A stretch of DNA of 64,000 nucleotides, from the NCBI GenBank assembly GCA_039602395.1, contig JBCNJP010000203.1, forward strand, positions 62,001 through 126,000, read 5' to 3'. The translations under genes were made by a program, and so were the position numbers. This document shows, piece after piece, positions 11,748 through 23,595 of the stretch (its first letter is position 1; each line of letters opens with the position of its first letter). This DNA is from Deinandra increscens subsp. villosa (lineage: Eukaryota; Streptophyta; Magnoliopsida; Asterales; Asteraceae). The notes beneath the pieces are model-generated. The model made no database searches, was not told the DNA's origin, and was given only the letters and a program-made list of their open reading frames with translations.

Positions 11748-13865
11748 AAACACTTTCTTGAAATTCTCATCATTGCACAAGTAACTTGTGAATGAATGTG
11801 TATTCTTCAGATTATTCAACTGTCTTTTTAAGATCTAAAACCTCAACATTCAAATCGTATATTTCTTTTGTGCTTCACCCAACGCTTTTTCTGAATCGAT
11901 TAACTGTTCCGAAGCTCTGTTAAACAAAAACTTTTCTTGTCTTATCTGATCATGTGCATCATACACTTCTTGTTTCACTTTATCCACTTGTCTTTTATAA
12001 ATCTCAACATTCCTTGTTAACAATTTATTGTCCTATGTCAAGCTTGTGAATTTATCTAGAAATTTTGAATGTTCCACTTGATGATCATTTTCGATAGCAA
12101 TAACTTCGCCATGAGTTTTCTGAATTTCATCATAAGTTTTTTGAAGCGAATCCAATTTGCTTTTGATTTGCCAAATAGCGCATCAAAATCTTCTGTTACT
12201 TCCTTCTCCCATTTCTCAGCATTTTTAACCTACTCTGCATTTTCATTTTGTAGCTTCAAGATTTGTTATTTATCTTTAACAGCCATCTCATCCAACCTTT
12301 ACTTAAGCTCTACAAACTCTTCCATCAACACACTCTTTTCTTTTACTAACTTTTCATTTGCCTTGAAAATCTCATCAGAAACTGCACACGTCTTTTTGTA
12401 ACTTTCTAACTCTTTTTTCTTTCAACAATTAACCCTTTTTTTCTTGAATCAATTACCGAATCTTCCTATCCTTTTGAGCATAAAATTCACAAGTTAACTC
12501 ATAACACTAACCTCAGAATCAGAATCACTTGATTCAACTTCTACAGTGGCTATAAAAGCAGATTCATCTGAAAAATCTTTAGACTAATCATAACCTTCTT
12601 GAGCCACCATAGCTTTTGCTTCTTTATTGTGAACATGCTTATCCGAATTACACTTTTCAGATGACGATTGGTTGCACTCACGAGCAAAATGTCCTATCTT
12701 GGAACATTTGTAACATTTAAGCTTCGACTTATCAAAACCAAGTTTCTCTCCTGGAATAAAAGATTTCTTTCCATGTTTCTTTCTGAATCAATTTCCTCTT
12801 TCAACCTCCATAGCAAACTGCCAATCCAAATCTAACTTATTCAATTGATCATCATCCAACTGATTTAAGTCGTCTCCATACAAACCAGATTTACCAATTT
12901 GACTAAAAATTGATCTAGAAGACGCTGATATGAATGCTAGTGAATAATGCAGTTAAATCTTTAGCTGTTTGAACATGGATCAAATTGTTGGTTGATTTAT
13001 CAGGAATAGTAAAACTGCAACCTGGTGAATAACTATAATTTCCAGATTTCCAGCAAGCAACACTGTTGGAGCTGGATTAAAGCTTGAATTAGGAAGTGAC
13101 TTTGCTTTAGCATTAATTGTAGCAGAATTTTCTCCAAAATATAATTCACAATTTGAACAGACGGATGTGCTGACTTCTTCACAATCATTTCCATTTCACG
13201 AGCTTGTAATTTGCTTGTCAATTGATTGAATGTCCAACTTGCATAACTTGGATCATTAGTCAACATCATAACATAATTTTCCCATTTATCAGGTAAGGCT
13301 TCCAGAAACTTCTCTTTCAATTCATCAATCTCTTTCTTGAGATCTACAACTTCAAGTTCATTTATCAAGTGTGAAAACCTTGCAATCAAGTCTGACACTT
13401 TTTCATTATCACAATATCTAAAATTATCAAATTCCTTCTTCAACACTTTCTTTTGAGTCTTCTTGTATATATCATTACCCTCGCATCTTTTAGAAATAGC
13501 ATCCTACAATTCCTTAGCCGTTGTATAATTCTTAAATTGATGCATTAGATCTTTTGGTAATGCCATTGTAAGATAACTATACGTTTTCTTCTCTCTTGCA
13601 AATAATTTTCTTTCCTCCAAATCAAAACTACTAATCATCTTCGGCTTGCTGGGATTTATCATCGGAAGCTCATATTCCTTTTCAATCAAAACCAACAATC
13701 AACATCTTGTGAAAAGATGTAAGATTCAAATCGACTCCTCCAATTGTGGTAATCTTCCAATCGTAGAAACTTAGGAACCTTCTGAGTTGTTCCTATCTCG
13801 TTATCATAATTCATCATGATTTGCATCGATGTTTGAGCAGCTGAAAACACTTGATAATCACTCAT
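11748..13865 (-). pseudogene. CopA-1 Gag N-terminal part (broken)
   Basis: Gag begins with ATG at 13865 (MSDYQVFSAAQTSMQ), matching the starts of CopA-2 and CopB. The UBN2-type capsid region runs to about 13030, with LEDYHNWRSRFESYI, YSYLTMALPKDLMHQF and KWENYVMMLTNDPSYAS. A CCHC knuckle (CYKCSKIGHFAREC) lies near 12675-12720. A lysine/glutamate-rich, probably coiled-coil region follows down to 11748, where Ath-1 interrupts it. Stops after DVDCWF and TTAKEL and several shifts below 13040 inactivate it. Confidence 0.82.
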
Positions 13866-13884
13866 CTTAAATGTGGAAGAAATC

Positions 13885-14215
13885 TGTCTCAGTGTACCAA
13901 TACTCAAATTAGCGTACCAAAGTAACGACTTCCATACCAATGATGTTCAACGGACCACCAGCATACCAAACACTCCAATGTATCAAGAAACGGACCAGAA
14001 AAATTGGCGTACCAGACCAAGCTGCGTACCAATTTGGTACGGTGTAACTGCTAGCATACCAGTTAATAACCGTCGCGTATAAACTTTGAAGATTGTCCTA
14101 CGTACCAAGCCACAGCGTACCAGCAAATCTATGAAGATTGCATTGCGTACCAGTGGATCATCCGGCGTACCATCATCTTAATCGAACGTACCATCAGCGT
14201 ACCAAGATGAAATCG
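13885..14215 (-). repeat. GCGTACCA / GCGGACCA motif cluster in CopA-1 leader
   Basis: More than a dozen copies of GCGTACCA, GCATACCA or GCGGACCA lie in about 330 bases between the gag ATG and the primer site. Spacing is irregular (8-40 bases). The same motif, in palindromic units, occurs inside the CopA LTRs. Confidence 0.8.
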
Positions 14216-14417
14216 ACTAATTTTTGTGATTTTTGACTTTTTGAGATGGAGATTGCAACAATGATGTGCGAAAACACTCTAGGAAGCTTTAGGGATCATT
14301 TTTTATCTCAAAATCACTCAGAATTTGAATTTTTTTTGTGAAAAACGACCAAAACTCACTTTCTCTCACTAGGATTTAGAAAATGAACCAAATCACAGAA
14401 GTAGAGCAACCTGGATT

Positions 14418-14429
14418 GCTCTGATACCA
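14418..14429 (-). promoter_or_regulatory. CopA-1 primer binding site (initiator Met tRNA)
   Basis: TGGTATCAGAGC on the minus strand, two bases inside the 5' LTR. It is complementary to the 3' end of plant initiator-methionine tRNA, the usual primer for Copia elements. Confidence 0.9.
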
Positions 14430-14431
14430 CT

Positions 14432-14775
14432 TGTAAATACCTAGACGGATCTTACTACTACATGATTCGGTCAATCGATGAACAAGAACTTAAATAAAGC
14501 TTGGCTTTATTGAATCATAAAGAGATTATAGTTCTAGAAGAGAAACACACTGAGCTACACACAGTTAAAAAGATAGAACTCACAGACGTCTCTAACTCTC
14601 TCTAACAAGAACTATTTACAGTAACAACATACTGGCCGACATACCAACTGGCGGACCAATTGGTACGGCATACCTTTGGTGCGGCCACTAGTTTATGTGA
14701 CCTTTTGACTCATAAACTCGCTATATTCTAGATACAATATACGAGACATAATTAGCATAGGAATATGCTCTAATA
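14432..14775 (-). repeat. CopA-1 5' LTR
   Basis: Pairs with 432-796; 344 bases long. The first bases on the minus strand read TATTAGAGC, where the family start is TGTTAGAGC. TSD AGGTT follows at 14776-14780. It lacks one 18-bp palindromic unit present in the 3' LTR. Confidence 0.88.
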
Positions 14776-14780
14776 AGGTT

Positions 14781-15097
14781 ATAAATTTAAAGGTCATTCT
14801 TCCAGGAAATCAATATATATCTCGCACGCATCACAATACAACCATTTCTAATGTACTCTTATCTCCACAAATTACTGCCCAATTCTCATTTTTCATAGGA
14901 ATCTTGATTATTTTCTTTTTGCACACTATTTCGGCCATGTTCTTAGTCAACCAATCCATTCCCATAACCACATCAAAACCTCCTATTTCAATTGGAATTA
15001 GATCTATGTCGAACTCTTTAATCTTTATGCCTAGTTTGCACCCTATGAATACCTCATTTGTGCTTAACGATATACTATTTGCTATTTCTACCCATGA
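14781..15097 (-). pseudogene. Remnant of a gypsy aspartic protease
   Basis: The minus strand encodes a fragment with IEIGGFDVVMGMDWLTKN and AEIVCKKK, the C-terminal half of a chromovirus-type retroviral aspartyl protease. The same signature occurs in Tek-1 (FDVVVGMDWLSKNGAEIVC). It is cut on one side by Tek-1 and on the other by CopA-1, so it is older than both. It is opposite in orientation to Tek-1 and too diverged to be part of it. Confidence 0.8.
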
Positions 15098-18000
15098 TAT
15101 GACATCCGTCACTTTAATTTTAGATTAAGAATGATAAGTTAGGGTTTATTTGGACTTATTTAGAATTAATTGTGATTATGTGGATTATTTGAATATTTTA
15201 ATATTAGATAAAGTCTCGTCACTGTGATCCGACCAACAAAATGAATAAAATATTTCGTTTAGCTGAAATAATGTGTTTACTATAAGTTAAAACACTTAGA
15301 AATGGTGTTTTTGTCGGTTAGTGATTTAATAGAAAAAGTTACGCGATTTAAGGAAACGACCCGTATAAAACGTCACAACACTGGGTCACCCGACCAAGTG
15401 TGACGAAACTGAAAAATAATTATACGGTTTAGAGCGTAATTTAATTTCATGAATTTTCATGTAATTATTGTAATTTATTGAATCCGGAAAAATACTTGTG
15501 AAACACGACATATACTGAGTATTAATCGTAAATAAATGGTATTAATAAAATTTTTATATAAAAATGGTATGTATGCATGTATATGTCGTATATATGTATG
15601 TGTATGTGTGTGGAAGAACTAGTAAAAGTAATGTGTAGATAATTATGTATATGCATGGGGATTAATTGGTGGTAAAGGTAATGATTACACTTCACCATTG
15701 GAATAACCACCTACACCACCTAATTATTTATAAGATTTTTTTTTAAATCTCTTCCCCTCTCTCTTTATTTAGGCCACCCCCCCCCCCTTACACTCTTACT
15801 TTCATTTTTCTTCTCTCTAAAAACACACACACACCACTTTCTTTCTTTTATCTCTCAAGAACACACACAACTCTTTGAAGATTCAAGAGCAAGATTCAAG
15901 GATCTTTTTTAAGAACACCAACCTTAGTTCAAGGTATTCTAATCTTCTTCATCTAAACCCTCTAACATTTCAAAAACCCACTTTCTTAACACTTGATTTT
16001 CTAAGAAAAATACTTTCAAAATCAAACTTTAACTTAGAAATGGTGGATTTTGATAAATCAAAGCAAGAAACACTTACGTTTTGTGTGGAAAACCCACACA
16101 CACACACTAAATTTTTTTTGTGTGTGTGAGTGTGTGACTTGCTTAGGGTTAGGATTTGAGCTTCATTTTAGTGTTTGATGATGAAAATAATCACATGCAT
16201 GTTAAGATCTAACATGAATAAAGGTTTTACCAATGAAAAAGATAACATGAAAACCCTAATCTTAAACTCAAGGATCTTCAAGTTTATGAATCAAAAATGG
16301 ATTAAAAGTGTTAGATGATACATGCATGTAGTAAATTTGATGATATTATGATTTTATGTGATTTTGTGTATTTGAAGATTGAATAAAAAGACTGAATAAT
16401 ACAAGACTTCGTGCAACGATTGTAGTAATTCCGCCTCATGGTTGTCAATGACGCCTAGACGGTCGGTAATGATCGTCAGCAAAATAAAACCCCGTGGTTA
16501 TTTCTCATAGTAATCCCGCCTAAAATGGTCGGTCATGAGGAAACACGAGAGGTAAACAATAAGAATTCAAAACTTGGAAAATATAAAACAAATTATACAA
16601 AGTTTATAACAATTTGAATAAAAATGATAAAAATAATTGAAAACAGAAAATTTAATGTAAAAAGTTAGTATTAAAACATAAAATAAATGATCCTCATGTG
16701 TAGGACCTATTAAATGAAGAAATCTTGAACTTGTAGTTTATTCAATGCACTTTAATTATGTTAAAAAGTAAAAATACATCAAAAATCCGAAAATTTAATC
16801 ATGATAAGTAGTTAATGAATTGAAATCAGTAGAAAAAGTTAAGGAAAACATTTTAAAAATTTTAAGAATTTATTTAAAGAATTAAAGTGAAATATTGGCT
16901 TAAAAATGCTTAAAAATACACAAAAATAGAATAAATTATGGAAATGGGGTGAAAGAATTTGAGAACCTATTTTATACAGTAAGTAACTAGAATAAGTGAA
17001 AATAATTGAAATCTCCAATGAAAACGACACCCGAGCCCTTAAAACGATAAAATTACGCGTTAAAACATAAAATTCGGTAAAAATAAGGAATAAAATATAA
17101 AAGTGAATAAGATCAGTAGTTAAAGGAGTTGTAACAGATTATTAAAGCATATGAAACATATAAAAATATTGTGGAAATGAAAACTAAAGTATCGGAGAAA
17201 ATTTGGATGAAAACCGTTACCGAAAAGTTGTAAAAACAAGTAATTTGGCAAGAAAATAAGAAAAAGTTATAAAATAATCTATATAAAGTTTGTAATGATA
17301 TTAATTAAGTTTAATAGCACTTAATGGGCTTTAGAATAAAATTTCATGGGCAAAGATTAATTTCTTTCGCCTTATTTAATGAAATTAATCGAAAAAGGGC
17401 AAACTCGTCATTTTGCCCGAATATTCTAAAAATTCAGAATTTGCCCCATTAGTTAGGTATAACCTCATAACTAATCTGATATTAATGAAAACTAGGACCA
17501 AGGTACTCGAAATCTTTCGAATAGAAGCACATTCGCACTAAAGAGCAAATGTGAGTTTCACTAACTAATGCCCTAAATTGAATTGATATATTTTGTTAAA
17601 TGTTTTGGGCTTATTATTTATGAATATGAATTTTGAAATGAATGATTGATTGAGAATATTGTGGGTACTAAATTAAGCGTGAGTGTCGGCGCACGCTCAT
17701 AGAAAAGATGAGCTAGGCCTATACTAAATGATGAATTTGGAATTTGGATAATTAAGAACAATGCCTTCTAGATCATTAATGTAGCGTGAGATGTATTGGT
17801 AGATCTACTGGGGTTGACCACCCGTACTCACAAATCATTCGCTCTGATCGCGAAACATGGTGATAAATACGATCGAATATGGGTCTACTTTTGATTTAGA
17901 GCTTACGTTTAGTTTGTGCATCGTAAACCTAGCTAGTTTACGAACCAGAAATATTATCCATTTGGATTCACTCCCTTGATTCATGAATTGAATAAGTGGG

Positions 18001-18392
18001 ATTAAATGATTAAGTGGAAACCAAACATTTTTGTTAGTGGACTCACCAACCTAGTGTTGACATTGTGGTTTTAAACTGTTTTTCAGGTAACTTATGGGAT
18101 GCATGGAAATATGGATTTGGTGGTACGAGGATGACTACGTGATGTGATATCGAGTCTATATTACATTTTAGTGTTGGTGGAATGTATTCAGGACCTAAAC
18201 ATGGGATGATAGATTAATCCCAAATCTTTTGTAAACACTTTAGGAGATATTTAGTATATCCCAATTTTGTATATGAAAAGTGTTTTAATATAAATTATGT
18301 TTCACTTATTAACACTACTAAAACGATGGGTTAAATAACAAATTACTGCCACATAAGCCTTCCGCTATAATAATAAAAATTGGGGAGTTACA
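15098..18392 (+). repeat. Tek-1 5' LTR
   Basis: Starts TATGACATCCGTCAC (partner TGTGACATCCGTCAC at 24120) and ends GGGGAGTTACA just before the primer site. It is AT-rich and contains a C run near 15777-15787, a CA tract facing a TG tract at 16095-16137, and long stretches without motif structure. No gene lies in it. Confidence 0.85.
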
Positions 18393-18397
18393 GAAAG

Positions 18398-18410
18398 TGG
18401 TATCAGAGCC
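18398..18410 (+). promoter_or_regulatory. Tek-1 primer binding site
   Basis: TGGTATCAGAGCC, five bases after the LTR end, is complementary to initiator-methionine tRNA. Confidence 0.9.
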
Positions 18411-18514
18411 TAAGGTTATAGGGAACCCAAAAATGATTTGTTAAAATTACTTGTTCATTTTATTAATGATTTGTTAATTTATTGCTAACTATTTAGTTGC
18501 TTATATAATTTCAG

Positions 18515-19087
18515 ATGTCGCCCTCTCGAAGGACTATTTTCGTTATGGACAGTGATTTTGAGGACGTTCCTCAAAATGCTGTCGTTGGACCGAATCAAGC
18601 GCCATCACCAACCTTCGATTCATTTGGAACGGGAGAGGATTCGATATGAGCCTATTCCGGTAACAAATGGCTTAGTGAATCCGAAAGTGAACCAAGCGAA
18701 GAGTCGGGAGAACTAGTGGAAGTGATGACGAAGAGTGCTGAGAGGTGGGTGCCGCCATCTCTTCTTGAGTTACCTTCATGGCGTGAGAAGGGACTTCCTC
18801 CTCAAGTGTATTCTCGCCGCCACAAAAAGAGGTTTACTCGGGAAGAAAAAGGGAAGGCTCCAATGATAGAAGAACCACAACCTCTAGCAATGGTTCAAGG
18901 AAACAAAAGTGATCCTAGCGGTGAGCCCGATCGTCGAATTTCAAAGATCACTGAGGAGATCATTTATCCAAGAAGAAAAATGAATCGAACGATCGGACAA
19001 CTGCAACTTATCGAGCAGATGCATGATCGAATCAGTGAGCTCGAGGAAAAGGATAGCAAGATGAGGGACACATTAGGACTCCCTTAA
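18515..19087 (+). pseudogene. Tek-1 upstream ORF between primer site and gag
   Basis: A frame starting MSPSRRTIFVMDSDFEDVPQ at 18515 runs 190 codons to TAA at 19085, broken only by TGA at 18647. The product is hydrophilic and probably disordered. It has a basic proline-rich middle (YSRRHKKRFTREEKGKAP) and ends in a short heptad-like helix (IEQMHDRISELEEKDSKMRD). TTTCAG directly precedes the ATG, which could be a splice acceptor. I do not recognise a family. A protein of similar position and layout precedes gag in Tek-2, so this looks like a lineage feature rather than chance. Confidence 0.6.
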
Positions 19088-19327
19088 TTTGTGTTTGTTT
19101 GATGTTTGAATTGGTTTATTTTGAACAATTTGGATTGCATGTTTTTATTTTGGATATTTGAATGTGGGATGTGAACCCACTTAAGACATTGAATTTGGTT
19201 TAAATGAATGCATGATTAGTAGTAATTAGAATTCTCCCCTTAGTTATTATATATATATGCTCTTCTTTAATTTCCGCCATATGCAACCAATTAATTTGAA
19301 TTGTTATCTTCAAAACAATAGATAACA

Positions 19328-20046
19328 ATGGCAACTGAAGCTGATCTAAGTGCCCACGGTTCAAACGCCGGATTCCCAACAACTCAAGAGGAATTGACAC
19401 GACTCATTTCCCAACGAGTGGAAGCAGCAATAGCAGACCGCAATGTGAACGCCGGGCGAGAACATAGACCACAAGATCGAAGCTCAGGTGGTCAAACAAA
19501 TGGCTGTTCCTATAAGACATTCCAAGGATGTCATCCACGTTCGTTTACTAGTTTGGAGGGACCGCTTGATATCATACGTTGGATTGAGAAGATGGAGTCT
19601 GTCATGGCGATCAGTGGTTGTAGTGCCAACCAGAAGGTGATATATGCTACTTGCTCATTCCACGATGAAGCTCTCATATGGTGGAACGCTCAGGTGAAGA
19701 CACTAGGAGAGGATGTGGCAAACAGACTCTCTTGGGAAGAACTGAAGGAGATGTTAATGCAAGAGTATTGTTCACGGAAGGAAATTCATAAACTTGAGAC
19801 TAAATTCTAGAATCATAAGATGATAGACACTGGGATTAGAGAGTATACTACTTGATTAATGGATTTAGCTGGATTGGTGCCACGTATGGTCACTCCAGAA
19901 TACGCGCGTATTGAGAGGTACATTTGGGGATTAGTTCCTCAAATCAGGAGCATGGTTACGTCAGCCAACCCTAGCACAATCCAGGATGCAATATCCCTAG
20001 CCAAGTCTCTGACTGATGAGCAGTGCGAGAAGGCATTCTAGGGAAC
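19328..20046 (+). pseudogene. Tek-1 Gag capsid region
   Basis: Starts MATEADLSAHGSNAG. The retrotransposon gag domain spans about residues 60-240: CSYKTFQGCHPRSFTSLEG, a WIEKMESVM helix, ALIWWNAQV, and LKEMLMQEYCSRKEIHKLE. In-frame stops occur at 19808 (TAG) and near 19854 (TGA). The frame then continues (GLVPRMVTPEYARIERYIWG) to 20037, where a CopA solo LTR interrupts. It was the structural capsid protein. Confidence 0.85.
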
Positions 20047-20414
20047 TGTTAGAGCATATTTCTATGCTATGAGTGTCTCGTGTATTGTATCTATGTGAGC
20101 ATGTCCTAAAGTGAGTTGTAGTGCCTATTTGGTTGGTGGCGTATCATATGGTCCGGCGGATCATATGGTCCGGCGTACTAGTTGGTACGCTGGGTGCTAT
20201 GTCACTTACTATAAATAGGTTCGTGTTAGAATGTGCAAGAGAGCCAGTTGAATACTTCTGTCATTCTACACTTTCTGTGTGTGTGTTCTAGAGAGAGAAA
20301 CTAGAGAGTTTTCATTGTAATCTCAAGTGATTCAATACGAATTCTCTTATTTACATCTCGTGTTCGTTACTTTGATCAAAGCATGCAGTAGTAAGATCGT
20401 TTCTCGTTTCTACA
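20047..20414 (+). mobile_element. CopA solo LTR inside Tek-1 gag
   Basis: A single 368-bp LTR, TGTTAGAGC...TTTCTACA, closely matches the LTRs of CopA-2 and CopA-mini. The target duplication GGAAC flanks it at 20042-20046 and 20415-20419. Gag coding resumes at once on the far side. No internal region remains, so unequal recombination between two LTRs removed the rest. A TATA box (TATAAATA, 20210-20217) and two GGTCCGGCG palindromic units are present. Confidence 0.95.
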
Positions 20415-20419
20415 GGAAC

Positions 20420-20796
20420 AAGGGTGAGTCTTCCAAGACGTCCGACCCAGAGCCTCGATGTATCAAAAAGAGATAGTTTAGGAAGCAAAATAGGAGCAAG
20501 AAGAATAAGAGGAATAAGGAGACGGGCCAAGTGTTTACGGCTATAGTGGACAGGAAAACTGAGGATGCAAATCCAAACCGGCATGCAAGACGTGCGGAAG
20601 GAATCATGGAGGAGCGTGCAAGAGATGCACCAGGTGTCATCGCTACGGACATCTGCTCCAGGATTGCTATGCTAAGATTCCAACTGAAGAGGATAAGAGG
20701 AGCGGGAATTGCTTTAATTACGGAGAATTTGGACATCTTAGTAGGGACTGCACTAAACTCAGAGGCCAGAATGATAAGGGCAAAGCGTTTGAGATG
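20420..20796 (+). pseudogene. Tek-1 Gag zinc-knuckle region
   Basis: Continues gag after the solo LTR. It encodes a lysine-rich linker and two degenerate CCHC knuckles: one around 20610-20670 (CTRCHRYGHLLQDC in one frame) and one at about 20715-20755 (CFNYGEFGHLSRDC), where the second Cys of CxxC is now Tyr. Stops and a frameshift separate the pieces. These would bind genomic RNA. Confidence 0.7.
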
Positions 20797-21228
20797 AGTA
20801 TACGAGCTTCCAGGGAAGACCCTATTGTTGTTACTGGTACGTTCCTAGTTAAAAATCATTATGCTTATGTACTCCTCGACACTGGCGCTGATCTTAGTTT
20901 TGTTTCTAAGAAATTTAGACCCTTACTAGGTGTGAAAGCTAGAAAGTTAAATAGGAAGTACTCGATAGAATTGGCCAATGGAGATCTAATATAAACCGAT
21001 GAGGTTTTCCGTAGATGCAGTATAATTTTAGGGAATAATAGCTTTGATATCGATCTGTTGCCCATAGACCTAGGAAGTTTCGACATCGTGGTTGGAATGG
21101 ATTGGTTATCAAAGAACGGCGCAGAGATCGTATGTTCTGATAAGTCAATACGTATACCACTTCCAGATGACTAGGTATTAACAATTCAGGGTGATAAAGG
21201 AGGAGCCAAAGTTAAGGTCATAAGCGTT
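20794..21228 (+). pseudogene. Tek-1 aspartic protease
   Basis: The active site LLDTGADLSFVS lies at about 20871-20906. The C-terminal signature FDVVVGMDWLSKNGAEIVC follows at about 21079-21135. Stops occur near 20992 (TAA) and 21174 (TAG, probably from TGG). The enzyme would mature the Gag-Pol polyprotein. Confidence 0.85.
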
Positions 21229-22122
21229 ATGAAAATACAGAAGATGTTACGAAAGAACTACCATGCATTCTTAGTTAACGTGATGGACACAAAGGCTAAA
21301 ACGCGTAAGTTAGAGGAAATCCTTGTAGTTCGAGAATACCCAGATGTATTTCCAGAACATCTACCTAGACTACCTCCAGCTAGGCAAATAGAATTTAAGA
21401 TTGACCATATCCCTGGTTCTGCACCTATAGCCAAATATCCTTATCGTTTAGCACCCTCCGAGATGCAAGAGTTGTCGAATCAACTCAAGGAGCATTTGGA
21501 TAAAGGATTCATTCGACCAAGTTATTGACCTTGGGGAGCTCCAGTATCGTTCGAAAAGAAGAAGGATGGTTCGTTAAGGATGTGCATAGACTACAGAGAA
21601 TTGAACAAACTTACCATCAAGAATCGGTACCCATTACCAAAAATTTATAATTTGTTTGACCAATTGCAAGGATCCACTTATTACTCTAAGATTGATTTAA
21701 GATCTGGATATCATCAATTGAGAGTCACAGACGAAGACGTTCCTAAAACCGCATTTAGGACACGTTATGGTCACTACGAGTTCTTAGTTATGCCATTTGG
21801 ATTGACAAATGCACCGGAAATATTCATGGATCTTATGAATAGGGTTTTCAAACCTTATTTAGATAAGTTTGTGATAGTCTTTATAGACGATATTCTTATC
21901 TACTCACAAACCAAGGAAGACCATGAAACGCATTTGAGATTAGTCTTGGGTGTATTAAGGCAAGAGAAGCTTTATGCAAAATTTTCAAAATGTGACTTTT
22001 GGATGCAAGAAGTCCACTTTCTCGGTCATGTCATAAATGAAAAAGGCATACATGTGGGCCCATCAAAAATTAAAGCAGTGAAGAATTGGGAGACGCCAAA
22101 GTCTCCAACAGAGGTACGTTAA
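21229..22122 (+). pseudogene. Tek-1 reverse transcriptase
   Basis: The order of conserved blocks is intact: DGSLRMCIDYRELNKLTIKN, YYSKIDLRSGYHQLRV, FLVMPFGLTNAP and the catalytic FIDDILIYS (about 21881-21907), then FLGHVINEKGI. A TGA replaces a serine codon near 21527 and a TAA replaces glutamine near 22120, so no active enzyme is made. The protein would copy element RNA to DNA in the particle. Confidence 0.92.
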
Positions 22123-22767
22123 TTTTTAGGACTGGCTGGATACTACAGGAGATTTATTGAGAATTTCTCCAGGATAGCTCAACCGTTGACATTGCTCACT
22201 AAAAAGGATAAGAAATATGAATGGACGCAAAAGCAAGAAGACGCTTTTCAGTTGCTAAAGCAAAGGCTGTGTAGTGCACCCATTTTGTCCCTTCCAGAAG
22301 GAAAAGATGGCTTTGTAGTTTATTGAGATGCATCTAAACTAGGTCTTGGTTGTGTGCTCATGCAACACGACAAAGTTATATACTATGCGTCACGACAACT
22401 CAAAGTGCATGAGAAGAACTACACAACTCATGACTTAGAACTTGGAGCTGTAGTATTTGCTCTAAAGATTTGGAGGCACTACTTGTATGGCACCAAGTGT
22501 GTGATTTTCACCGATCACAAAGGTCTTCAACATTTATTCAACCAAAAAGAGCTTAACATGAGACAACGACGTTGGATGGAATTTCTCAACGACTATGATT
22601 GTGATATTAAGTATCACCCCGGGAAAGCCAATGTAGTGGCAGATGCACTAGGAAGGAAGGAAAGGGCCAAACCATTGCGTGTACGTGCTTTAGGATTAAC
22701 AATACAAACGAATTTATCAGAGAAGATTCGGATTGCTCAACAAGAAGCCTTAAAGGAGCATCACTAG
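22123..22767 (+). pseudogene. Tek-1 RT connection and RNase H
   Basis: FLGLAGYYRRFIENFSRIA opens the connection domain. RNase H follows, with VVY*DASKLGLGCVL, YASRQLKVHEKNYTTHDLEL, FTDHKGLQHLF and DALGRKE. The stop replaces the cysteine usual in VYCDAS (22324-22326). RNase H removes RNA from the RNA:DNA hybrid. Confidence 0.9.
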
Positions 22768-23595
22768 AGGAATGAAGGACTTTGAGGCTTAGAGTGCGAG
22801 TTGGAGCCTAAAGCAGACGACATTAGCTACTTTATGAATAGAATATGGGTCCCGAAGTACAAAAATCTTCATAGCTTAATCCTTGATGAGGCGCATAAGT
22901 CGAATTATTCGATTTATCATGGTTCTACAAAAATGTATAAAGACTTTCGAGAATTCTATTGGTGGCCCGATATGAAAGGTGATATTGCGATATATGTAAA
23001 TAAATGTCTCACCTACTCCAAGGTAAAGGCAGAGCATAAGAAGCCACCTGGCTTATTGCAACAGCCTGAGATACCAATTTGGAAATGGGAGAATATCGCA
23101 ATGGATTTCATAACAAAACTGCCCCGTACGACAGTAGGAAATGACACAGTTTGGGTGATTGTTGACAGATTGATCAAGTCAGCTCCTTTCATACCCATGA
23201 AAGAGAAAACTGATGATGAAACCTTACATAAACTGTATCTAAAAGAGATCGTAGCTCGACATGGAGTTCCGGTATCTATTATTTCAGATAGGGACGGTCG
23301 ATTCACTGCTCGCTTTTGGCAATCGTTTCAAGAGAAAATGGGTACTCGTTTAGATATGAGCATGACTTATCATCCCCAGACTGATGGTCAGAGTGAAAGA
23401 ATGATTCAAACCCTGGAGGACATGTTAAGAGCCTGTGCTATTGACTTCGGTGGTAATTGGGATACTCACCTACCATTGGCGGAGTTTTCTTACAATAACA
23501 GTTACCACTCTAGCATCAAAGCAGCACCATTTGAGGCTCTATACGGAAGGAAGTGTAGTATTGATACAAGAGAAATTGAAGGTGTCGGCCTATAG
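22768..23595 (+). pseudogene. Tek-1 integrase
   Basis: The HHCC zinc region (HKSNYSIYHGSTKMYKDF...KCLTYSKVK) has lost one zinc-binding cysteine, with Tyr-Ser in place of the usual Thr-Cys. The catalytic core keeps MDFITKLP, IISDRDGRF and the glutamate in QSERMIQTLEDML. The frame ends early: after LYGRKC about 30 residues expected in the family are missing and the frame changes. Confidence 0.88.

Larger units (their letters stand above)
432..14775 (-). mobile_element. CopA-1: gag-only Copia-type LTR retrotransposon, split by Ath-1
   Basis: LTRs at 432-796 (3') and 14432-14775 (5') are flanked by the direct repeat AGGTT at 427-431 and 14776-14780, so the insertion boundaries are secure. The element reads on the minus strand: 5' LTR, initiator-Met tRNA primer site, leader with a clustered motif, UBN2-type gag, a second zinc knuckle, a long 3' UTR and the 3' LTR. 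Without the nested Ath-1 it is about 6.1 kb, almost the size of CopA-2 without its hAT insert. No protease, integrase or reverse transcriptase is visible, so mobility must have depended on enzymes from another element. Gag is broken by stops and shifts. Relative to CopA-2 its LTRs are diverged, which suggests an older subfamily. Confidence 0.88.

Noticed and set aside
18398..18410. TGGTATCAGAGC sites as tRNA genes
   Set aside because: They are 12-13 base primer sites complementary to a tRNA 3' end. No cloverleaf surrounds them.
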